Part shown: positions 57,350 through 64,000 of the stretch, piece after piece
Position numbering within the stretch: position 1 is the stretch's first letter
Layout of the letters: every line of letters starts with the position of its first letter
The notes under the pieces: model-generated
What the model was told of the DNA's origin: nothing
Databases searched by the model: none
Seen by the model: the letters and a program-made list of their open reading frames with translations, nothing else
Source of the DNA: Cylicocyclus nassatus
Taxonomy: Eukaryota; Nematoda; Chromadorea; Rhabditida; Strongylidae
DNA: 64,000 bases
Assembly (NCBI GenBank): GCA_958299035.1
Contig: CATQJL010000001.1
Coordinates: forward strand, 33,317,767-33,381,766
Reading direction: 5' to 3'
Made by a program: the position numbers and the translations under genes

Positions 57350-57871
57350 GTGTTGCCAAATTCGTTGCTTCCCAAAAAATCTGTTACGAAAGGCGTTGTA
57401 GTGTGGTTTAAGAGGATTTGTGCGAAAAATCTATTATTTTCTCTTTATTCTAAGAGAACTTTGAATGAAAATGATAATTTTATTTGTTTTTCTGTTAAAT
57501 CTGTCACGAAAGGCGTTGTAGTGTGGTTTGAGAGGATTTTTGCGAAAAATCTATTATTTTCTCTTTATTCTAAGAGAACTTTGAATGAAAATGATAATTT
57601 TATTTGCTACTCTGTTAAATCTGTTACGAAAGGCGTTGTAGTGTGGTTTAAGAGGATTTGTGCGAAAAATCTATTATTTTCTCTTTATTCTAAGAGAACT
57701 TTGAATGAAAATGATAATTTTATTTGCTACTCTGTTAAATCTGTTACGAAAGGCGTTGTAGTGTGGTTTAAGAGGATTTGTGCGAAAAATCTATTATTTT
57801 CTCTTTATTCTAAGAGAACTTTAAATGAAAATGATAATTTTATTTTTTCTCGCCACTCATTGGCTCAATAG
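57350..57871 (+). repeat. Four 120-bp tandem units forming a 173-aa open frame
   Basis: The unit, starting near CTGTTACGAAAGGCGTTGTA (57380 onward), recurs four times with a period of exactly 120 bp and very few changes. Because 120 is a multiple of three, an ORF stays open throughout (repeated SVTKGVVVWF-RI-AKNLLF, SLYSKRTLNENDNFI). No domain, signal peptide or splice context supports a real protein, so I treat it as a minisatellite. Confidence 0.7.
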
Positions 57872-58550
57872 ATGTTTATGGTTAACAATGGAGTCTAAAG
57901 AAGCTGAGGAGGTATATGACATAGTACATTAGTTGCAGAATTCTCTAAGCTGAATGAGAGAGGATTGTGGAAGTTGCATTATAGGAGAATAAAAGTTTTA
58001 CATACAAAACATTGAAAGCACTTCGAGGCTCAAGAATGGGAAGATGACGAACAAGAGTGAGCTAAAAAGCAATATCTTACAGGATGATTGTGCTGCAAAA
58101 TGTCTATTTATACCATCCTTCCTGTATTCTATGATATGCTATCAGAATACTTCTTCTTTATTCTATGACATGCTGCCGCAGATAGCTTATCGTAGGTAAG
58201 CTGAAATCTGGTATCTTCCTGTATATCCGCGATACGTTATCATAGGCAGCCATGAAAGGAACCGCCGCGCAGCATCAATTACCTCAATAATGAGGTGGAA
58301 ATAATCTAGTAAACATTAATTTCTCCATTATAGTATTTCTCCAGTATTTGATATAGATTTATCAAATTTGATCTTCAGTGCAATTGTGAATTATGTGGAA
58401 ATGCTAATTACGTTTCATGCTGTATTCAGTTTTTCAAACCTGTAAAGTTTGCGTGTAAAACAAAACAACAACAAACGCTAAATGCGCACCATGGTTCAAG
58501 ATATATACCATGAAGAGATTTCAATAGTCTTCAGATCCTGCATATTAAGT
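57872..58550. other. No feature recognised
   Basis: Short related phrases (TTCTATGATATGCTATCA, TTCTATGACATGCTGCCG, ATCCGCGATACGTTATCA) between about 58120 and 58250 suggest a decayed tandem repeat. No gene was found. Confidence 0.35.
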
Positions 58551-58552
58551 GA

Positions 58553-58830
58553 CACGCATGGCGCAGTAGCAGGAGTCGCGATTGGTAAGATGGTACACTT
58601 GAAAGTTCGAATCCTTACGCGCTTGTCAAATTTGCATTTCAAAAATGATTACGAAATTATTGCAAAAGCTCTGCTAGTTGACTTGAAGAATCTTTCAGGT
58701 TATGCAAACGCGAATTAATACCTTCTTTCTATAAAGGTGCAAAAATGTGTTCAAGTAGCAGGACTTGAACCCGAACGCATGCGCTCATAGGACCGATATC
58801 ATATCCAATCAACCATCATTGTACCTTCGT
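58553..58830. mobile_element. Element with tRNA-like ends facing inward, copy 1
   Basis: The left end (58559-58635) has GGCGCAGTAGCAGG and AGTTCGAATCC, A- and B-box-like, reading rightward. The right end (about 58750-58825), read on the minus strand, has TGGTTGATTGGAT and GGTTCAAGTCC, another tRNA-like head. A middle part with AAATTTGCATTTCA is shared with the copy at 59483. It resembles a SINE, but with two converging tRNA-like modules. Confidence 0.6.
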
Positions 58831-59482
58831 TTTTTGTCAAGTGCTATTTCTTACATGGGATGTTGAGATCCGAAACGCCTAGATATGTTTTGATGACTTC
58901 TGCTGTTTCATCAGCGTTGGTGGCACATGGATAAGACTACCGCTGGCAATTAATCGATAGACCTCTCGGTGCCTATCAAAGACATAGGTTGCGATTAACC
59001 ACCACGATTATCTTGCAGTTGCTTGGAAAGGATGAGTTTCAGAAACATGCACAGCGATTTTGATGTGTATGAACTCTTTCACCCAAAATCTGTTTAGAGA
59101 GTTTTGGTCTGATAAATGTCTGTGGATAGCAGGTACAACTCCTGGAGCCGATTTAAAAGAAGCAGCATTGAAACATGATTAGTCTAATATTAAGGTGATG
59201 ATCTACTCTAGTACATATGAAATCAGAATTTTAGCCTTTTTTTCTGCCAGCCAGCTTACAGTGTTTTAGCAACAGTTGCTCTTGAATAAATGCTGAAATT
59301 TGAAATGTTACGCAATTGCAACCGAATTTATAAGGCCGGAATTGTGGGATTTTCCTTTTCACAGTCTTTTCGATGAAAAGTTCGAGTTAGATTGAACGCT
59401 ATTTCAACAAACAAGCTTCACAGTTTGGTCATATGTGATATCAAACATATTATGATAACTTCGTAGGTTTCGCACGTCAGTG
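58831..59482. other. No feature recognised
   Basis: Spacer between two related tRNA-like elements. No ORF is supported. Confidence 0.35.
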
Positions 59483-59752
59483 ACGCGATGGCGCAGTAGC
59501 AAGATTCCTGACCAAGGAGAAAATGAAGTTTGAGTTCAAATCCCCATGTGTTCTCCAAATTTGCATTTCATTATTGAATGTTAATATGGTGTGTATGAGC
59601 GTCGGTGCTTTATTTGAAAATGTTTGTGGTTATGCAAATGACACAGATCTCAACACGATGCAAAAATACTTCAAGTAGCAGGATTCGATCAAGCAATCGT
59701 TCGCCCATAAAGCTGACCTCTTATCCACTCGACCACCACTGCACATTAGACT
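59483..59752. mobile_element. Element with tRNA-like ends facing inward, copy 2
   Basis: The left end has GATGGCGCAGTAGCAAG and GAGTTCAAATCCCC. The right end, read on the minus strand, has TGGTCGAGTGGATAAG (good A box) and GATCGAATCCTGC. Blocks shared with copy 1 include CAAATTTGCATTTCA, GGTTATGCAAA and TTCAAGTAGCAGGA. Neither tRNA-like module folds well enough to call a tRNA gene. Confidence 0.6.
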
Positions 59753-60384
59753 TGCAGGAACTTGAGCACAGTAGGGCGCTGAAATATGTAACACTTGTAC
59801 AAAACTTCAACACACTGATGATTTTCGACATCTTATGATCACTCTGATCACTTCCGCTATAGTTGATCAGCAATTGGTCCGTGACACTGCAAACATATGG
59901 CAGACCACCGGAGATCTTCTCGAGAAAGGAACTCGCAGAGCGTCTTCTATGTCTATTTACTAGTTCCACACCAAGTTTAGTAGAGATCTACCTTCATTTA
60001 CTCAAGTATTGATAAAACTCTTTTATCACTGATAAACTTTGGCGAAAAGATACCAACTTTGCACAAAGTGATATAGTTTGATTACATCCTCCTCAGTGCG
60101 CAAGCATTCTACAGTAACTGCAATACTCTTTTCAAAAGAGCAAAATAAGCACTTTTTAAGGCTGGAAAAAAGAGGAAAGTAGTTATCGGTCCGCATTCTT
60201 TGCCAAAATTTTTTTGAGACTTTCTCACTTTGATTACCATTTAAAGATAGGTATAAGCTGTGCAATAGCACGCATAAGATCTTTTTAACTCCAAAGAATT
60301 TTTTTCAGGAACTAATATAATAGGTATCACCTTTTTAAAATACGATTTTTTCAATCCTTTCTTTTTCATCCAATTAATCCAGGA

Positions 60385-60620
60385 TACAACCAACTGGAGT
60401 GATCACGCGTTCATGCGCATGAAGCTGGGCAACATTGGCGGACATCCTTTGTTGCGACTTATGCCGTTGCGGGATATCCAGGTGGCAATAGTAAATTTCT
60501 TCCACGGCACGTGTCGTAAAAATAAATCAAAGCGAAATGCATTGTATAAATATTGGGCAGCAAAATGTCTCACCAAATAAGGGGTCATTTTCCGAGGTGC
60601 TTGTGCTTGTCAGAAAAAAT
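60385..60620 (+). repeat. Dispersed repeat family D1, partial copy 3
   Basis: Shares CCTTTGTTGCGACTTATGC, CACGGCACGTGTCGTAAAAA and CCGAGGTGCTTG blocks with the D1 copies at 14150 and 36605. It ends next to a mariner-type element. Confidence 0.5.
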
Positions 60621-60655
60621 TGCGAGGGGACCGCCAGCAGATAATTCTTCAAATA

Positions 60656-61503
60656 TTAGGTTGGCACGAAAGTTCTTGCGTAATCCAAACAAAATTCAAT
60701 ACCTTTTCAAAGACTAAACCTAAATTCACAATCTTGTATGCTAAAAATATTGGAGGTCTCGCGCTCCATGATGGAAGTTCAAGCACAACATTCCATGAGC
60801 TAGCCATCGAGAACGAAGCTCTCGAATATGGGGCTTCAAATTTTGCGATTTTGAGTTTGGTGGCAGAAAATGCAGAGGGTCGCTAGCTAGCCGAAAAAAG
60901 TCTATAGAATTTACTTACACAACAAAAGTCCATATGTTACTTTGGAAGGCTTTGATCTTGCACGGTGAAGCAAAAACAAAAAATTCGTGAAATATGTCAT
61001 TTTGCGGAAGAAATCCCCTCATGTCCGCAGTTTTCCGGCGAAAACACTTTTTTACAATTGAGAAAACGTCGCGAGGCTCTAAATAGGCACTATGTCTAAT
61101 TTCTGATTGCAAACTGTGTTTCTGTGGAAAAATTAGAGCGATAAGGGGATTTGTCCTGTGAAATGAGAAATTTCACAAATTCTTTGTTTCCGCATTTCCA
61201 TGCGAGATCAAAGCCTGCTAGAATAACGTATGGACTTTTGCTGTGTAGGTGAATTCTACAGATTTTCGACTAGTCAGCGGCCCTCTGCGATCTTCTGCCG
61301 CCAAACTCAAAATGGCAAAATTTGAAGCCCCATATTTGAGAGTTTCGTTCTCGATGGCTAGCTCATGGAATGTTGTGCTTGAACTTCCATCATGGAGCGT
61401 GAGACCTCCAATATTTTTAGCATACAAGATTGTGAATAGGTTTAGTCTTTGAAAGGTTATTGAATTTTGTTTGAATTACGCAAGAACTTTCGTGCCAACC
61501 TAA
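60656..61503. mobile_element. Palindromic mariner-type MITE (TTAGGTTGGCACGAAAG)
   Basis: TTAGGTTGGCACGAAAGTTC after TA (60654-60655) and its exact inverse before TA (61504-61505). The arms pair for nearly 300 bp, through GGAGGTCTCGCGCTCCATGA and CCATGAGCTAGCCATCGAGA and their inverses near 61405 and 61360. No transposase is present. High arm identity suggests it is young. Confidence 0.8.
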
Positions 61504-61924
61504 TAATTTGCATAGCTAGAATACTTGTCATATCAAGCAGCGAGATCGACAACACTGCTGAATACTAACTCTTGAACGGTTTTAGTCTTGGTACCAGACA
61601 ACGGTTATGGCAAAAAAATCAAAATCGAAAACTGGGCAGAATCTATAACCCTAATTTTTCATTGCCAAATTGGGGTTGTATAGCATATTCGCAGTGTAAA
61701 ATAATATTCAGTTGTCAGGAAGTGAACAATAATAATTGCAGACCAGAATAATGCCTTTGCTTATGCGGCGCTTTCGAGCCGGGATGCGTCATCAAATTTG
61801 GTGTTTTGATTGCGATACCTTTAATAATACCCACAAACTTTATGAGGCAACAATTGGGATTACCCATTGAAAACAAGCCACACATGACTTCTCAGAGTGT
61901 TCTGATCATTTTATGGTCTCGCCA

Positions 61925-62255
61925 GTCTACAGTTATAATATAACAACAAAGATACCGCATCTTGCTCAAAAAACTCCGTCTTCATGGGTCGTTAACTCCG
62001 ATTCTTCAAGAGCATTAGTTTAGAGCTAAGCTATCGCAGAGGATTGAAAGATATACATCAGTGTCTACTGGGGTGCGATCAATATTCAAATAAGTTCTGT
62101 AAGAATAGATTATTTGCAAGGAACTTTGAATCTTTGAAACTGGTTTGTGTATTCTCCAGGTAACCAGAGTGCACAATGTAATAGCATACTGCTTTACTAT
62201 CCCAATGGAGTCTCAGGGTTCCTCTATGATTATTTGATATTCTGTGATTTGACAA
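61925..62255. repeat. Segment R, copy 3
   Basis: Related to 38950-39270 (ATAACAACAAAGATACC, ACTGCTTTACTATCCCAATG, CTATGATTATTTGATAT). If the duplicated segment continues in the same order, a third BH3-type gene would be expected beyond the right edge of the window. Confidence 0.5.
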
Positions 62256-62324
62256 TTTGATATTCTCTCCTACTGTAGTCAATATCCTTTGACTTCCATA
62301 TGTAAGACAGTTATGCCGTGACCA

Positions 62325-63126
62325 GGGCTCGACACGAGGTGGCTAGTTAAAAATGCAAAAAACGAAGTCCCCCTTGACTTTTGCGAATTTTTACGAAGTC
62401 CCCTTTGACCCTAGACCAGGGCTCGCACGAGGTGGCGTCCCGAAATTGCAAAAAAAAATGAAGTCCCTTTTGACTTCAATGAAATTACGACATCCGCCAC
62501 GAGATATTCGAACAGAAATTACATGAAAAGGAACGGAACAAAGCAACAGCAGAAAAAAAAGAAAAAGAATTATCGAACACACACGATTATATTCATATTC
62601 TCCAAAATGGTGGCATAATGTGTCCATCGTGCAGCAATACGCGCCTAGAGCAGCCTTTCCGCGGCCATTCAAAATTTTCAAGGGGCTATAACTAAGCGGG
62701 GAGAAGGAGGTTTGAGGCGATTAGGAACCAGTTTGTAGGGTTTGGGATGTAGATGGAAACTATGTAAAGAAAGTAGAAAAACTATGTGAGGGAGAAATCC
62801 TAAGCCACCTCAGGTGGCTATCCAGGTGGCTTGAAATTCACCTAACTTCGAAAAAAGTTGAGCACGCCTTTAGTTCACTTGATTTTTTCACAATTTTTCA
62901 TACTTAGTCCTAACTCCCCATTGCCCATCTACACACTATTTTGGTGTCATTTCATCTTCACTTCGCTTTAAACAAACCCTTTGTTTATTTGCTAGCGGCA
63001 TGCCGGCAGCGTGCCGGCCGCAGATCGAAAGACAACGTTATGCTTTTCCGCAAAACCATATCCCCCTTGCTTTTTCCCCAAAAACGATATCCAGCTTGCT
63101 TGCTAAGCCACCTGTGCCGTGCCCTG
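62325..63126. mobile_element. MITE family GGGCTCGGCACGAGG, duplicated or expanded copy
   Basis: Two adjacent left-end copies (GGGCTCGACACGAGGTGGC near 62325 and GGGCTCGCACGAGGTGGC near 62408) and one right end (CGATATCCAGCTTGCTTGC to GCCACCTGTGCCG near 63120) bracket about 600 bp of other sequence. Confidence 0.5.
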
Positions 63127-63168
63127 GCTGGACATTTAATAATGTCGCCTGAGCTCGTTTCTGTCATA

Positions 63169-63905
63169 CTAGGGTGAGTCAAAAGTAATGAGAACTTCGT
63201 ATCTCCTCTTAAACCCATTCTCAAATTAGATAGAATGTAAACAGGCAAATGCTCTATAAGGTATCCGATACGGCTTTTCTTCCTCATTCCATTAGTTCTA
63301 ATTTTCAACCAAAACACTTCGTAGTTGATGAAATATTTTCAGAAATTTTGAACCCAAAGCGTTTGCCGTTCAAATTCTATGGTTTTTTCAGATGTGGCAA
63401 CAAATTCTAGATTATGGTAATCTCAAACGGTAAGCGCTTCAATACTTTGCAAAATCAAGGTTTGATTATAAACTATTTTGGAAGCCCCCAATTTCGAAAG
63501 ATTTTGTGAAGTTTGATGTATTTCTGTTTTGAGCGATTTTTTTGAATATTTTGGGCTTTTGAAAAAATGATTTTAAAAAGCCTCAAAACGCTAGTTTCGA
63601 AAGGCCTAAGATGTGGTTTGCATTAAACAGGGCCTGCTCTCTCTTTAGATAATCGCATTTGTTTGAAACCTTCAAATCAAAAGTTCTGAAGATTAGCAAA
63701 ACTTACTCAAAGCAAAAATGACAGGTTCAGAATTTGGGAGATTTTTTGGACAACTAAGCAACTGGGCCGTTGGCCTAGCTGCTGAAAAGAGAAAGAAAAG
63801 CTACGTTTAATACAGTTTAGGGAACTCTTCTATCACTATTCTACAAATTTGCTAAAAGTTCGAAAGGTTGCGAGAAAAGTTCTCATTACTTTTGACTCAA
63901 CCTAA
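63169..63905. mobile_element. Mariner-type MITE (GGGTGAGTCAAAAGTAATG)
   Basis: The left end GGGTGAGTCAAAAGTAATGA and the right end, inverse of AGGTTGAGTCAAAAGTAATG, are flanked by TA (63167-63168, 63906-63907). No transposase ORF is visible in 737 bp. Confidence 0.7.
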
Positions 63906-64000
63906 TATTTTTGAGCTTCGCTGGTGAATGTGAAAACTTTCTACAATGAGCAGTGGAAGGCAAAGACCAAATCGTTTCCGTGAGGACAAAGACAAATTTG

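Noticed and set aside
58559..58635. Functional tRNA gene
   Set aside because: A and B boxes are present, but no complete acceptor and anticodon stems can be drawn, and the sequence is part of a repeated element.

Overview
The window reads as repeat-rich nuclear DNA from a nematode, probably a rhabditine (clade V) worm. It is AT-rich. Its introns are mostly 36-67 bp with GT(A/G)AGT donors and T-rich CAG/TAG acceptors. Mariner/Tc1-type foldback elements, Helitrons and a tRNA-derived SINE are abundant, and two short genes carry a BH3 motif very close to that of nematode EGL-1. Gene density is low. Most long open frames are by-products of repeats, and no rRNA or clearly functional tRNA gene was seen.

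Layout. 0-15 kb: foldback MITEs with TA target duplications, a small Helitron (9.1 kb) and a minus-strand SINE with a 12-bp target duplication (14.8-15.1 kb). 15.4-27.2 kb: two copies of one LTR element. Copy A (from 15376) is old and broken and has taken two nested DNA transposons. Copy B (20495-26302) is young: 220-bp LTRs differing at 2 sites, a GATC target duplication, and a primer-binding site and polypurine tract. B is inserted inside A. Both copies carry an antisense gene with four exons (intact in B, 285 aa, broken in A), and a sense Ser/Pro-rich ORF (319 aa in B). No gag-pol enzyme domains are visible. A Tc1-like transposase remnant ends copy A.

27.2-45 kb: mostly unannotated DNA with two paralogous BH3-only genes (32.7-33.1 and 41.9-42.3 kb) in an old duplicated segment, two Helitrons with near-palindromic interiors (33.5-34.7 and 35.6-36.0 kb), and dispersed repeats. 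45.4-52.5 kb: two minus-strand, intron-rich genes head to tail. Upstream is a signal-peptide/membrane protein resembling a class I (baculovirus F / errantivirus Env-like) envelope glycoprotein. Downstream, 189 bp away, is a ~950-aa tyrosine recombinase with a C2H2 finger and most of the catalytic residues. This pair is the strongest candidate for an undescribed virus-like or mobile unit.

52.7-57.1 kb: a satellite array (~38 units of ~118 bp, with 706-bp higher-order periodicity) whose unit aligns with the Helitron internal repeat. 57.4-57.9 kb: four 120-bp tandem units that stay in frame. 57.9-64 kb: two SINE-like elements with tRNA-like sequences facing each other at both ends, two large palindromic mariner-type elements, and dispersed repeats.
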